A stretch of DNA of 64,000 nt from DATJMJ01 sp035503915 (GCA_035503915.1 DATJSU010000033.1:1-64000); one strand, 5' to 3'; shown: positions 10,629-20,724, numbered from the stretch's first letter. A program made the numbers and translations. Notes: a model not told the origin generated them from the sequence alone.

Positions 10629-12623
10629 TCAGGCCCCCGTCCGGAAGCTGAGGTAAGCGAGGATGACGACGACGCCGATGCCGATGCCGAGGGCGTAAGC
10701 GCGCAGGTAACCACTCTGTAGGCGTCGGGCAGCGCGGCCCGATGCTCCAAGAGCGCTGCCGATACCGTTGACAACCCCATCGACGACCCGCCGGTCCAAG
10801 ACGAAGGCGAGCCCGGCGCTCGCGGCGCGGAGAGGGCCGGAAACGGTCGCCGCGACGGCGTCGTCAAAGAACCAAGCCCGCCGCAGGAAGCTGGGCTCAA
10901 GTGCTGGGTGGTCGGCAGTCTTCCAGGTGCTCAGCCCGAGGCTGAGGCCGATGAGGCACATGGCCAAGGTAACAAGAGATAGCGCCCACTTGGTCCCCGT
11001 AGAGACGACCACCGAAGTCGCCGTTGGGAACATCGGGCCCAAGAACCTGGACAAAAAGTCGAAATGCCAAGTGGGGAAGTTGATCCCGCCGCCGAGTATT
11101 GCAGCAACCGCCAAGATGACGAGGGGGACGGTCATCAGCCAGGACGCGTCCCGGGGGTACTCCTCGGGGTCGGAAGGGGCCGGTAGCCCAGGAGAAGCGC
11201 TCTGGTGCTCCTCGTGCTCGTCGTTGGCGCCGAGCTCACGCGAGCGAGCGTTGCCCTCCTGCCAGCGCGCGCGGCCCGTGAACACGAGCGCAAACTGGCG
11301 GCTCATGTAATAAGCGGTCAGAGCGGCCGTGACTGCGCCCACGGCCCAGAGGCCCTTGTTCATTGCCCAGGCGGAGTCCAGTACTGCGTCCTTGGACCAA
11401 AAACCAGCGAACGGCGGGATCCCCGAAATCGCGAGCCAACCGACCGCAAAGGTGACCGCGGTCACGGGGAGGAACCTTGCGAGCGCACCCATTTGCTTCA
11501 TGTCCTGGCGGTTGGCCAGGGCGTGTATTACCGCCCCGGCAGCGAGGAAGAGGAGCGCTTTGAAAAAAGCGTGCGTGAGCATGTGGAACAAGCCGTCGAC
11601 GTAGTCGCCGGCACCGATAGCGAGGAACATGTAGCCAAGTTGGGAAATGGTCGAGTACGCGAGCGTCTTTTTGATGTCGTCTTGTGCACAGGCGATGGTC
11701 GCCGCAAGGAATGCTGAGCCGGCTCCGACACAGGCGATCACCCACGAAGTTGCGTGCGCGTAGTGGAGCATTGGCGCGGTGCGGGCCATAAGGTAGACGC
11801 CGGCCGTTACCATTGTCGCCGCGTGGATGAGCGCCGAGATAGGCGTGGGGCCCTCCATCGCATCGGGCAACCAGATGTAAAGCGGGATCTGTGCCGACTT
11901 CCCGATTGCTCCCAAGAACAGGAGCAGGGTGATGGCAGTGGCGGTCGTGCCTGCGATGGCCCCGGGGGCGCCCGCCATAAGGCCCGTCGCGTGCCCCTGC
12001 GCGAGCGTCCCGAGGACGGTGCTGTAGTTGACAGAACCAAAGTGGGCGAACATCAAGAAGATCGCGAGGAGGAACCCGACGTCCCCGACGCGGTTGGTGA
12101 CGAAGGCCTTTTTGGCGGCGACTGCCGCAACATCGCGCTGGAACCAAAAACCGACCAACCCGTAGGAGCAAAAGCCGACGCCCTCCCAGCCGAGGAAAGA
12201 GAAGAGGAAGTTATCGCCAAGCACCAGCACGATCATCGAGAAGAGGAACAGGTTGAGGTAAATGAAGAACCGGTCGAAGCCGGGGTCCCTGTGCATGTAG
12301 CCGATCGAGTAGAGGTGGATGACGCTCGACACCCCTGTCACAAAAAGGAGCATCGTCATCGACAAGGGGTCGACGAGGAGGCCCATGTTCGCGTGCAGGC
12401 CGGCTACTGGGAACCAAGTGAAGATGTTCAGGTCGGCAACGCGGTCGGGCGCCGACCTGCCGAGCATGGTCACCCAGACAATCAGGGTGGCGACAAAAGA
12501 CCCTGTTGCAGCGAGGGTCCCGACCCAACCGGCCAGCGGCTCCCCGAGGCGGCGCCCCCAGAGGAGGTTTATGACGAACCCTGCGAGGGGCAAGGCGACG
12601 ATGGCGTAAGCGGCGTTCACCAT
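10629..12623 (-). CDS. nuoL: NADH-quinone oxidoreductase subunit L
   Basis: A 664-residue distal proton-pumping subunit. Diagnostic segments are FLGWEGVGFCSYGLVGFW, with the proton-path Glu, and LPDAMEGPTPISALIHAATM. A charged linker around residues 445-490 (GNARSRELGANDEHEEHQS) precedes the membrane segments that lead into the long lateral helix. The final helix LGIGIGVVVILAYLSF anchors the C-terminus. It lies between nuoK (4-base gap) and nuoM (2-base gap). Confidence 0.97.
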   Translation of the reverse strand: MVNAAYAIVALPLAGFVINLLWGRRLGEPLAGWVGTLAATGSFVATLIVWVTMLGRSAPDRVADLNIFTWFPVAGLHANMGLLVDPLSMTMLLFVTGVSSVIHLYSIGYMHRDPGFDRFFIYLNLFLFSMIVLVLGDNFLFSFLGWEGVGFCSYGLVGFWFQRDVAAVAAKKAFVTNRVGDVGFLLAIFLMFAHFGSVNYSTVLGTLAQGHATGLMAGAPGAIAGTTATAITLLLFLGAIGKSAQIPLYIWLPDAMEGPTPISALIHAATMVTAGVYLMARTAPMLHYAHATSWVIACVGAGSAFLAATIACAQDDIKKTLAYSTISQLGYMFLAIGAGDYVDGLFHMLTHAFFKALLFLAAGAVIHALANRQDMKQMGALARFLPVTAVTFAVGWLAISGIPPFAGFWSKDAVLDSAWAMNKGLWAVGAVTAALTAYYMSRQFALVFTGRARWQEGNARSRELGANDEHEEHQSASPGLPAPSDPEEYPRDASWLMTVPLVILAVAAILGGGINFPTWHFDFLSRFLGPMFPTATSVVVSTGTKWALSLVTLAMCLIGLSLGLSTWKTADHPALEPSFLRRAWFFDDAVAATVSGPLRAASAGLAFVLDRRVVDGVVNGIGSALGASGRAARRLQSGYLRAYALGIGIGVVVILAYLSFRTGA

Positions 12624-12627
12624 CTTG

Positions 12628-12933
12628 TCAACCCTTCAGCGAGCTGATGTCATCGGCTGTGGCGCCGCTCCGGCGCCGGTATATGGCAACGATTATCCCA
12701 AGGCCGACGACGACCTCCGCCGCCGCTACCACGAGGACGAAGAACACCGTGTCTTCGCCCCCTATGTCGTTGAGCATCCGCGAGAAAGTGACGAAGGTCA
12801 GGTTGACGGCGTTGAGCATCAGCTCGATGCACATGTACATGACCAAGATGTTGCGCCTCACGAAGAGCCCGGTCGCGCCGATGCCGAACAGGCAGGCGGC
12901 GAGCACGAGGTACCAGGCTCCGGGGACGCTCAT
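12628..12933 (-). CDS. nuoK: NADH-quinone oxidoreductase subunit K
   Basis: A 101-residue, three-helix membrane subunit of standard length. The two buried Glu residues of the antiporter-like path are visible in [14 protein letters not shown] and [15 protein letters not shown]. Its start codon overlaps the nuoJ stop (12930-12933). Confidence 0.97.
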   Translation of the reverse strand: MSVPGAWYLVLAACLFGIGATGLFVRRNILVMYMCIELMLNAVNLTFVTFSRMLNDIGGEDTVFFVLVVAAAEVVVGLGIIVAIYRRRSGATADDISSLKG

Positions 12934-13655
12934 CTCGCGGCCCCCGTCGGTTGCTCGCTCTCGGCTGCTGGCTCAGCCGCCTTGGCGCCGGTGCTTTGTG
13001 GCTGCGGCGCCTGTTCCAGCCCGGCGGGCTTGCCTGGCGTCCCTTCCGGCAAGCGCGGCCCGGGCCTAGCAGCTGGGGCTGCCTTACGAGGTGACGTTCC
13101 CTGTACTTGGGTGCTGCGCCGCACGAGCACTACCGCGGCGACCACGGCTATCACGAGGAGGGCGGAGGTCATTTCAAACGGGAGAAGGTAGCCGGTGAAT
13201 ATTGTTTGCCCAAGTTTCTGCACGTCGCTGCCCGGGCCGCTCAGGCTTTCGGTTGTCGAGGTAGCCCCGTTGGCCCAGTAGTGGACGCGGGACAGAACCA
13301 GCAGCTCGACCAGCGCCACAAGGCTTACAACTATCGCCACGGGCGTGAGCGAACGGAGCTTTTGCTGTACTCGCGGCTCCTTTCGGTCGACGCCGAGCAG
13401 CATGATCACGAACAGGAAGAGGATGACGATCGCTCCCCCATAGACGATTATCTGCACGGCGGCGAGGAAGTTGGCGCCCTGGTTGATGAAGAGCAAGGCG
13501 ATCCCGAATATCGTCACCACGAGCGAGAGGGCGCAGTGGACAGGGTTGCGCTGGAGCACAACTCCGAACGCGCCTCCAACGACGAACAGAGCTCCAACAG
13601 CATAGACGGCCCAAGCCGAACCGATGCCAAGCTGAGTAGTGGCGAGGTTGGTCAT
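12930..13655 (-). CDS. nuoJ: NADH-quinone oxidoreductase subunit J
   Basis: A 241-residue membrane subunit. The first 180 residues give five helices, including the conserved [21 protein letters not shown] that contains the pi-bulge helix implicated in coupling. The remaining 60 or so residues are a Pro/Ala/Arg-rich soluble tail (from [13 protein letters not shown]) absent from E. coli NuoJ. Tails like this also occur on NuoA, NuoE and NuoI in this operon. Both ends overlap their neighbours by four bases. Confidence 0.95.
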   Translation of the reverse strand: MTNLATTQLGIGSAWAVYAVGALFVVGGAFGVVLQRNPVHCALSLVVTIFGIALLFINQGANFLAAVQIIVYGGAIVILFLFVIMLLGVDRKEPRVQQKLRSLTPVAIVVSLVALVELLVLSRVHYWANGATSTTESLSGPGSDVQKLGQTIFTGYLLPFEMTSALLVIAVVAAVVLVRRSTQVQGTSPRKAAPAARPGPRLPEGTPGKPAGLEQAPQPQSTGAKAAEPAAESEQPTGAAR

Positions 13656-14398
13656 GGCGTGGTCCCCGCCGGGCGCGAAGGTCGCGGTACCGGCCTGGTG
13701 GCTCGTACACCGGCACCCTTCAGTTCTGCCGCCTCGACTTCTCGGACAGAAATATCAAAGTCTGCTGGCGCATCGGCGGCGGCTGCGTCTGACTGGCCCG
13801 CTTGTGCGGGCCGCGTACCATAGCCGAGCTCACCTGACCAGAGCGGTGCACCTTCGAGGTCTGCTCTCCCCGAAGGCGAAGTCGCTCGCACCCAGGCCGA
13901 GGTGTTGGCATCGTCACCGGGCTTCCAGTCCTCCCAGGGGAGCACCTTTGGCTTGCCGGAGTCGTCCACGACGAGCTCGGCTTTGGTGTAAATGGCGTCT
14001 TGCCTGTTGCTGAACGAGAACTCGAAAAGCTTCGACTCGGTTATTGCTTCGGTGGGGCAGGCTTCGACGCAGAGGTCGCAGTGGATGCAGCGAAGGAAAT
14101 TGATCTCGTAGACAAACCCGTAGCGCTCCCCTGGTGAAACGGGTGCATCGGGTGGGTTGTCGGCACCGCGCACGTAGATGCAGCGCGCCGGGCACACCCC
14201 TGCGCAAAGCTCGCAGCCGATGCATTTTTCCATGCCGTCCTCGTAGCGGTTGAGGACATGGCGCCCATGGGCCCGCTCCGCCTTGGGCCGCTTTTGCTCG
14301 GGGTACTGGACGGTGACCTTGGGTTTGACAGGCTGTTTCCCAGTGACCAGGAAGCCCTTGAAAAATGAAACGAACTTGTTCTCGGTCAAGAAGCTCAT
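13652..14398 (-). CDS. nuoI: NADH-quinone oxidoreductase subunit I
   Basis: A 248-residue ferredoxin-like subunit of the peripheral arm. Two complete [4Fe-4S] motifs, CIGCELCAGVCPARC (about residues 58-72) and CIHCDLCVEACPTEA (about 104-118), hold clusters N6a and N6b. The C-terminal 75 residues after VLPWEDWKPGDD are low-complexity and longer than usual for the family. It overlaps nuoH and nuoJ by four bases at each end. Confidence 0.96.
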   Translation of the reverse strand: MSFLTENKFVSFFKGFLVTGKQPVKPKVTVQYPEQKRPKAERAHGRHVLNRYEDGMEKCIGCELCAGVCPARCIYVRGADNPPDAPVSPGERYGFVYEINFLRCIHCDLCVEACPTEAITESKLFEFSFSNRQDAIYTKAELVVDDSGKPKVLPWEDWKPGDDANTSAWVRATSPSGRADLEGAPLWSGELGYGTRPAQAGQSDAAAADAPADFDISVREVEAAELKGAGVRATRPVPRPSRPAGTTP

Positions 14399-15573
14399 GG
14401 CGCCTCCAGCTCAGCGCCGGCATCCGTGCGTGACTGGCCCACTTCGATCGCCCGCAGGAGCACCTGGAAGGCGATCAGGCACCCCGCAAAAGCAAAGAGC
14501 CCCCAGCGCCAGCTCACCCGCGCCCCGATGACGATCAGGAGCAGGGCCAGCGACCCTGGTATGAGGCGCTTCCAGCCGAGGTCCATCAGCTGGTCGTAGC
14601 GCAGGCGGGGGAGCGTCGCCCGGATCCAGATGTAAACGTAGAGGAGGACAAGCACTTTGAGCGTGAACCAGAAAGGCCCGATCGAGTGGCCGGCAATGCG
14701 CGGGCCGTCCGGGCCGCCGAGGAAGAGCGTTGCGAAGATAGCGGAGTTTGTCACGACCGCTATGTACTCCGCCATGTAGAACATCATGAAGCCAACCGAT
14801 GCGTACTCCATGTTGAAGCCGCCAGCGAGCTCCTCTTCGGCCTCCACCAAGTCAAAAGGCGGCCTCGTCATCTCGGCCGTGATGGCTATGAAGAAGATTG
14901 CCGCGGGCGCACCGAAGGAGCGGAGGATGTTCCAGTGGTAAAGGAAACCCCCGTGCTGTGCGGCAACTATCGCGCTCGTGCTGAGCGAGCCGGAGAGCAC
15001 GACGACAGTCGCGACGGTGAGCCCGAGCGCTGCCTCGTAGGAGATCATTTGCGCGCTCGCGCGCACGGCACCGATCAAGGGGTACTTGGACCCCGAAGAC
15101 CAGCCGGCGAGCATGACCCCGTAGACGCTGATGCTCGAGGCCATCAACATGAGGAGGATCCCCCAGGGCGGGTCGGCGAGCTGGATGCGCGTCGTATAGC
15201 CGTCGACGCTGAGAGTGCCACCGATGGGGACGATCGAAAATGCCACGAAGGCCGGCACGAGGCTTATGAACGGCGCCGCGCGGTAAACGACCTTGTCCGC
15301 ACCCTCGGGGACGAACTCTTCCTTGAAGGCGAGCTTGGTCCCGTCGGCAATGGCCTGCAGCCAACCTTTTGGCCCTGCTCGGTTGGGGCCCCAGCGGTTC
15401 CCGAGGCGCGCTATGGCTTTGCGCTCGTACATGATCATGAAGATCACCGCAGCCATGACGATCACGAAAACGACCAGCAGTTTGACGATGATTATCAGCC
15501 AGACGGCGAGGTCGAGGCCTTTGGCGAAAACCGGGTCGCCCGAATAATTGGCAGCGCTCGCGGCTAGTATCAC
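14395..15573 (-). CDS. nuoH: NADH-quinone oxidoreductase subunit H
   Basis: A 392-residue membrane subunit that forms the quinone chamber floor with NuoB and NuoD. Conserved quinone-loop sequences are ERKAIARLGNRWGPNRAGPKG, KLAFKEEFVPEGADK and RPPFDLVEAEEELAGG. The start is a GTG that overlaps the nuoG stop as GTGA (15570-15573). About eight to nine membrane helices are visible, plus one extra C-terminal helix. The family is about 330-430 residues in actinobacteria. Confidence 0.97.
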   Translation of the reverse strand: MILAASAANYSGDPVFAKGLDLAVWLIIIVKLLVVFVIVMAAVIFMIMYERKAIARLGNRWGPNRAGPKGWLQAIADGTKLAFKEEFVPEGADKVVYRAAPFISLVPAFVAFSIVPIGGTLSVDGYTTRIQLADPPWGILLMLMASSISVYGVMLAGWSSGSKYPLIGAVRASAQMISYEAALGLTVATVVVLSGSLSTSAIVAAQHGGFLYHWNILRSFGAPAAIFFIAITAEMTRPPFDLVEAEEELAGGFNMEYASVGFMMFYMAEYIAVVTNSAIFATLFLGGPDGPRIAGHSIGPFWFTLKVLVLLYVYIWIRATLPRLRYDQLMDLGWKRLIPGSLALLLIVIGARVSWRWGLFAFAGCLIAFQVLLRAIEVGQSRTDAGAELEAP

Positions 15574-18464
15574 CCCTGGCCTCCGACTAGCTCGACGGTG
15601 ACCTCCGTGTACTCGCTGTTCGCATCAATCAGCATGCCGGCGCTCACGTTTGGGAGGTTGAAGGGGAGCAGGGCACTGCCGAGGGCGAGCCTTTGGTCCG
15701 GGCTCACGGGCACGACGACGCTCCCCCGGGCGCTGCTCACCCGGACGGGTGGGATCCTGCCCGAGCCTTCTGGCGCGCTGGCGAGCAGGCGAGCGAGGTC
15801 CGCGGGGTGCAGAGACAACACCTGCGGCGGGTACAGCCCGGCGAGGGACGGCGACTTTTGCACGTGGGCCCCACCGTCCCACATCGGGCGGCTTGTCACC
15901 AGCCGGAGCACGAGGCCCTTGCCTTCACCACCGCCGCCCACGGTCGCCGTGGCAGCGTCCCCGTACCCGCCGTAGCCAGGAGCGGGTCTGGCCGTGGCGG
16001 GAGCCGTTCCTGGCCTGAGGCGGGATGGCGGCTCGATAGATGTGCCCCCCGGGCGCTGGCCGCCGGCGTCGGCGAAAGAGGGGGGAACGGGCGGAGCAGG
16101 GTGGATTTCGGCCGAGGCAATACCGGGATCTGCCATCGGGTCGAGCGGGGGTGGCACTTCGGCTTCAGTGGCCCCGCCAGCTTGGAGGGGGACGACCACG
16201 CCGTTGCGGCCCTGGCGAGACTTGAGCAAGCTCGACGAGACGCCGGCGTGGAGCGGCGAAACGGTCTCGATCTCGGCCCAAAATTCCTCCAGCGAGCGCG
16301 GGCCGAGAGGCACCCCGAGGCGAGAAGCCAGGTCGACCGCGATCATCCAGTCAGGGCGAGCTGTGCCCGGCGGGGTGACCTTTTGGCCGAGCCAGGTGAC
16401 CCGGCCTTCGATATTGGTAAAGCTGCCCCGCCTTTCGGTGTATATGGCCGCAGGGAGGATGACGTCGGCGTGGGCGACGCTCGCTGTCGCGAAGCCATCG
16501 ATGGCCACCACGAAGCGTGCCCCCGTAAGCCCTCGGTAGGCCAGGTCCCAGTCGGGGCAATCGCCAAGGGGGTCGGCACCAAGTAAGAAGAGCACGTCGA
16601 CCTGCCCGGCGGCCGCCTTTGCAAGTATGCCAGGAGTGTCGAGGCCCGCTTTCTCCGGCAGGGTCGCCCCCCAGTGGCTTTCGTACCATTGGCGCCCCTC
16701 GTCGAGGCTGACCCGGCCCGGGAGCAGGCCAGGGGCGAGCCCGAGATCGATTGCGCCGCTGACGTTCGAACGCCGCAACGCTGGCAGGAAGCCGACCCCG
16801 GGCAACCGGGCAGCCAGGAGCAAGGCAGACTCGGCGGCGGCTCCGGCGCCCTCCGCAAGGGAGGGCCGCCCTAGCACGACACCCACCGCGGGGTGGCGGG
16901 AGTGGCCATCGGCGTCGGGGCCCTTGCCACCCGTGCTTGCCGCCGCGGCCACAGCCATCGCCTGCCGGGCTTGCTCCACACTTGTTGCCGGGACACCGGC
17001 GATGGGCGCGGTGGCTTCGCTGGGCGAGCACAGGGCGCCCACGAGCGCTGCTAGCTCTCCGGGCCGGTAGCGAAGGCTCTGTGCGGCGCGAGATGAGAGC
17101 CCGGTGGGCGCTGGGCTTATCTCTATGAGCGGGACGCCCTTTTGGACGATGGCATCACGAAGCCGAAGATAGAGAACGGGTAGTTCTTCTTTGATATCGG
17201 GCGCGATCGTCACTATGAGCGAAGAGCCGCAGATTTCGTCGATGGTCGCCCTGGGCAGGCTGGCTATGACATCGGGTGGCAGCCCGTCTCCTAATTGGGC
17301 GTCGACATTGTCGGTATGGAGCACCGCACGCGCCAATTTTGCCCACGCATAGGCGTCTTCATTTGCGAGGCGCGCCCCACCGATCACCCCAATACGCTCT
17401 CCAGGGACATCGCGGGTGCGGGAGACAACCTCGGCGATCGCTGCGGCCCAGCTCGTCTTTTTGAAGTCCCTTTTGAAGTCTCTACCCGCTTCGCTGCCGT
17501 TGACCACCGGTTCGTCCGGGGCCCCTGCCTCTGCGCGCAACAGAGGGTGCGAGAGCCGCTCGGGGCTGTTGAGAGCTTCAAAGCCGAAGCGGCCCTTGTC
17601 GCAGAGCCATCCCCAGTTGACCGGGTCGCTGTCCACCCCGATAAAACGGACTACTTGCTCCGAGCTCGACTGCGCGGCGACGCGGCAGCCGACCGCGCAA
17701 AAGGTGCACGTCGTCTCCACCTGCTCCAGGTCCCACGGCCGCGCCCTAAAGCGGTACGGCGTGGCCAGCAACGCTCCGACGGGGCAAATTTGGACCACAT
17801 TGCCGCTGAAATTGGAGGTGAAGGGTTGGCTCGGGTAGATCGCGACCTCTGTCGAGTCGCTCCGGGAAGCAAAATCGATGCCTGCGTCGCCAGCAACTTC
17901 ATCCGCAAAGCGAGTGCAGCGGGCGCACTGGATGCAGCGCTCGCGGTCGATCAGCACCAAGGACGACAGCGGGACAGGCTTGTCCCAGTGCCGCTTTTCT
18001 TCCACGTAGCGCGTCTCGGCGGGCCCGTAAGCGAGCGTCTGGTCCTGCAGCGGGCACTCTCCGCCTTTGTCGCACACCGGGCAGTCAAGAGGGTGGTTGA
18101 CGAGGAGGAACTCGAGGACGCCGTCCTGGGCTTTCTTGACTTTCGGGCTATCCGTGACGACTTCCATGCCCTCGGTGGCGGAGATGTAGCACGCCGGGGA
18201 AAGCGTTGAGCCCCTCGGCCCTTTTATCTCGACCAGGCACATGCGGCACATGCCGACCGGTTTCATGCGCGGGTGGTAGCAAAAGCGCGGGATGTACGTA
18301 CCGGCTCTTTCTGCTGCCGCAATAAGCATCTCGCCTTCGCGTGCCCTTACCGCGCGGCCGTCGAGGACGATGTTGACACCCTCCGGTTCGACGGACGGGA
18401 CCGCCGGACCGCCTGTCGCGCCCGCCGGGGCACCCTGCTTCGCGGGGGTGACGGGGTCAGGCAT
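15570..18464 (-). CDS. nuoG: NADH-quinone oxidoreductase subunit G
   Basis: A 964-residue iron-sulfur subunit. Residues 30-110 hold the [2Fe-2S] ferredoxin domain (CYHPRMKPVGMCRMC). HPLDCPVCDKGGECPLQ provides the His/Cys cluster, and CIQCARCTRF with a later Cys forms another. CTFCAVGC followed 27 residues later by GWLCDKGR gives the optional N7 cluster. A molybdopterin-oxidoreductase-like domain without catalytic role follows. A Pro/Gly-rich linker (about residues 765-850) separates it from the last beta domain. It overlaps nuoF by eight bases. Confidence 0.96.
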   Translation of the reverse strand: MPDPVTPAKQGAPAGATGGPAVPSVEPEGVNIVLDGRAVRAREGEMLIAAAERAGTYIPRFCYHPRMKPVGMCRMCLVEIKGPRGSTLSPACYISATEGMEVVTDSPKVKKAQDGVLEFLLVNHPLDCPVCDKGGECPLQDQTLAYGPAETRYVEEKRHWDKPVPLSSLVLIDRERCIQCARCTRFADEVAGDAGIDFASRSDSTEVAIYPSQPFTSNFSGNVVQICPVGALLATPYRFRARPWDLEQVETTCTFCAVGCRVAAQSSSEQVVRFIGVDSDPVNWGWLCDKGRFGFEALNSPERLSHPLLRAEAGAPDEPVVNGSEAGRDFKRDFKKTSWAAAIAEVVSRTRDVPGERIGVIGGARLANEDAYAWAKLARAVLHTDNVDAQLGDGLPPDVIASLPRATIDEICGSSLIVTIAPDIKEELPVLYLRLRDAIVQKGVPLIEISPAPTGLSSRAAQSLRYRPGELAALVGALCSPSEATAPIAGVPATSVEQARQAMAVAAAASTGGKGPDADGHSRHPAVGVVLGRPSLAEGAGAAAESALLLAARLPGVGFLPALRRSNVSGAIDLGLAPGLLPGRVSLDEGRQWYESHWGATLPEKAGLDTPGILAKAAAGQVDVLFLLGADPLGDCPDWDLAYRGLTGARFVVAIDGFATASVAHADVILPAAIYTERRGSFTNIEGRVTWLGQKVTPPGTARPDWMIAVDLASRLGVPLGPRSLEEFWAEIETVSPLHAGVSSSLLKSRQGRNGVVVPLQAGGATEAEVPPPLDPMADPGIASAEIHPAPPVPPSFADAGGQRPGGTSIEPPSRLRPGTAPATARPAPGYGGYGDAATATVGGGGEGKGLVLRLVTSRPMWDGGAHVQKSPSLAGLYPPQVLSLHPADLARLLASAPEGSGRIPPVRVSSARGSVVVPVSPDQRLALGSALLPFNLPNVSAGMLIDANSEYTEVTVELVGGQG

Positions 18465-19806
18465 ACGCCGGGCTCTTTAGGCGGTCCGGCGGGAACGGGC
18501 ATTGCCCACGCCGGACATGGTCCAAGAACTCGTCCCTGAACATGCGGATCCCCGAAGCTACCGAGCTCGGGATAGAAGGCCCTAGGACACAGATCGTGGT
18601 CTGAGCGGGCGGCCAGCTGACGCCGGGCACAATGTTGTCGCAAACATCCATCAGCAGGTCCAGGTCCTCCTCGCGACCTTGGCCGTCCTCGACCCTCCGC
18701 ATAACCTTTTCGACCCACCCGGACCCCTCGCGGCAAGGCGTGCACTGCCCGCACGATTCTCTATGAAAAAACCGGGTGATCCGCCAGACGGCTCTCACGG
18801 TGCAGGTTGTCTCGTCCATGACTGTCACTGCCCCTGACCCAGCCATTGAGCCGGCTTCGGCGATCTTCTCGTTGGCGAGGGAGATGTCGAGATGCTGAGG
18901 CCCGAACCAGGGGGCCGACACCCCACCAGGTATAAAAGCCTTGAGCTCTCGGTCGCCCCGGATCCCGCCACCGAAGTTGTCGTCGTAGATGAGCTGGCGG
19001 AAGCTCAAGTCGGCAAAAGTGACCTCATAATTGCCCGGGCGGCGGACGTGGCCCGACAGCGCGATCATCTTCGTACCCCGCGAACGGGCGTCGCCGAGCG
19101 CAAAGAAGGCTTCGCTGCCATTGCGGACGACCCACGGGAGGTTCGAGAGCGTCTCCACATTGTTCACCACCGTTGGCGCTCCATAGAGCCCAATCGCGGC
19201 GGGGTAGTACGGCGGTTTGATGCGCGGGAAACCTCGTTTGCCCTCGAGGCTTTCGAGCAGTGCTGTCTCCTCGCCGCATATGTACGCACCCGCGCCGGGG
19301 TGGACCACGACATCGACTGAAAAACCCGAGCCGAAGATATCACGGCCTACGGCTCCGTACTCGTACGCTTCGTTGAGGGCAGCTTGGAGCCGTTCCAGCC
19401 CGAGAGCCATCTCGCCGCGCACGAAGATGAATACCTGCGCGGCTCGGATCGCATAGGCGCAGATGAGGCTGCCTTCGATCAGCTGGTGCGGGTCGCCTTC
19501 GATAAGCGCGTGGTCTTTGAACGTTGCCGGCTCGCTCTCGTCGCCGTTTACAACGAGGTATACGGGTTTTGCTTGGCGAAGCATGCCCCACTTGCGACCG
19601 GCGTCGAACCCGGCACCCCCGCGCCCGAGGATGCTCGAGTCAAGGGTCGCCTTGTGGACCTCCTCAGGCGTCATTGTGAGGGCTTTTCGGAGGCCTTGGT
19701 AGCCCTCGTGGTCGAGGTAGGAGCGAAGCGTCCAGCTGTCGGGCAGGCCGAGCCGCGAAGTAACGATTCTCGGCCCCAGCCCTGGCGCTGCCTGCGGAGC
19801 AGTCAT
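18457..19806 (-). CDS. nuoF: NADH-quinone oxidoreductase subunit F
   Basis: A 449-residue NADH- and FMN-binding subunit. The FMN/NADH glycine-rich loop is LGRGGAGFDAGRKW, where most relatives have GFPTGxKW; acidic NADH-site residues follow in NGDESEPATFKDH. Cluster N3 is held by ESCGQCTPCREG and the later Cys in DVCDNIV. The ATG overlaps the nuoE stop by four bases. It is the entry point for electrons from NADH. Confidence 0.97.
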   Translation of the reverse strand: MTAPQAAPGLGPRIVTSRLGLPDSWTLRSYLDHEGYQGLRKALTMTPEEVHKATLDSSILGRGGAGFDAGRKWGMLRQAKPVYLVVNGDESEPATFKDHALIEGDPHQLIEGSLICAYAIRAAQVFIFVRGEMALGLERLQAALNEAYEYGAVGRDIFGSGFSVDVVVHPGAGAYICGEETALLESLEGKRGFPRIKPPYYPAAIGLYGAPTVVNNVETLSNLPWVVRNGSEAFFALGDARSRGTKMIALSGHVRRPGNYEVTFADLSFRQLIYDDNFGGGIRGDRELKAFIPGGVSAPWFGPQHLDISLANEKIAEAGSMAGSGAVTVMDETTCTVRAVWRITRFFHRESCGQCTPCREGSGWVEKVMRRVEDGQGREEDLDLLMDVCDNIVPGVSWPPAQTTICVLGPSIPSSVASGIRMFRDEFLDHVRRGQCPFPPDRLKSPAYA

Positions 19807-20699
19807 TTCGCTGGTCCTTCGCCTGCGCCACCGCCACGGCTGCCGCCACGGGCGCCACCGCCACGGGCGCCACCAGGGCCGCCGCCCCCTTCGCGCCCGC
19901 CACCGCCACGGCTGCCAGGGCGGCCACCGCTAGCGCTCTCGACCTTGCCACCAGGAAGGCGAGGGTCTTCGCCGTCCCCCGCGGCAGGAGCCACGAGCAG
20001 CGTGCTTGCCACGGCAGCGGTGCTACGAGACGTCCGCAGGTCCACGGGCGAGGCCAGCGCCCCAACTTCCTTTGTGCCGGCTTCTGCGGGGCGCGCCCCT
20101 GCCTCCGCGCGGTCCACGGTCGCCAGCCCGGGCTTACGTCGCACCCGGCACAGGGTCCCGTGGGGCGGCACTTCCCCTTCCAGCCGGCCCTCTTTGAGGT
20201 CAGTCTCGAGCGCGTCCCAGCCCTCGGCGGTCATGTCACCGAAGTACCGCCAGTTGACCGTGACGCACGGCGCGTTGCCGCACAGAGCGAGGCATTCGGC
20301 GTCCTCGAGGGTGAACAGGCCGTCCTCGGTGGTCCCTCCTGGCTGGGTGCCGAGCCTGTTGCTGATGTGGCCGAGAAGCTCGTAAGCGCCTGAGAGCATG
20401 CACGCGATGTTCGTGCACACGGCGACCAGATAGCGCCCGACCGGCTCCAGGTGGAACATGTCGTAGAAACTGGCGGTGCCCCGGACCTCGGCAGCTTTCA
20501 GGTCGAGCAGCTCGGCCACCTGCTCGATCCCCTCGGGGGAGAGGTAGCCCTCCTGTTCCTGGAGGAGGTGCAGGAGCGGCACCAGGGCCGAGCGCTTGTG
20601 CGGGTAGAGGGCGATGAGAGAACGCGCCCGCACGAGGTTGTCCTGGTTCAGTGGAGCCACGGCTAAGGATTTTTGCCGAGATGCGGGAGTTGGGCCCAA
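19803..20699 (-). CDS. nuoE: NADH-quinone oxidoreductase subunit E with Arg/Gly-rich tail
   Basis: A 298-residue subunit. The thioredoxin-like [2Fe-2S] core ends near residue 190, with ligands in CTNIAC and CLALCGNAPC (cluster N1a). E. coli NuoE is about 165 residues; here about 110 extra residues follow, ending in a roughly 50-residue Gly/Arg tail made of RGGG, RGGS and GGGR units (19806-19950). The tail DNA contains an exact 18-base repeat (19827-19844 and 19899-19916). A GTG at codon 14 is an alternative start. The next gene upstream, nuoD, ends 25 bases earlier, the widest gap within the operon. Confidence 0.93.
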   Translation of the reverse strand: MGPTPASRQKSLAVAPLNQDNLVRARSLIALYPHKRSALVPLLHLLQEQEGYLSPEGIEQVAELLDLKAAEVRGTASFYDMFHLEPVGRYLVAVCTNIACMLSGAYELLGHISNRLGTQPGGTTEDGLFTLEDAECLALCGNAPCVTVNWRYFGDMTAEGWDALETDLKEGRLEGEVPPHGTLCRVRRKPGLATVDRAEAGARPAEAGTKEVGALASPVDLRTSRSTAAVASTLLVAPAAGDGEDPRLPGGKVESASGGRPGSRGGGGREGGGGPGGARGGGARGGSRGGGAGEGPAK

Positions 20700-20724
20700 T
20701 CGGGGCCGCCTGCACCGAGTGTGG

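Noticed and set aside
11754..12647. Open frame antisense to nuoL
   Set aside because: Shadow of nuoL codons; highly charged, no recognisable domain and no ribosome site.
19806..19950. Possible CRISPR-like or satellite array in the nuoE end
   Set aside because: The repeats are short, unevenly spaced and entirely in frame with a Gly/Arg tail; there are no uniform spacers.
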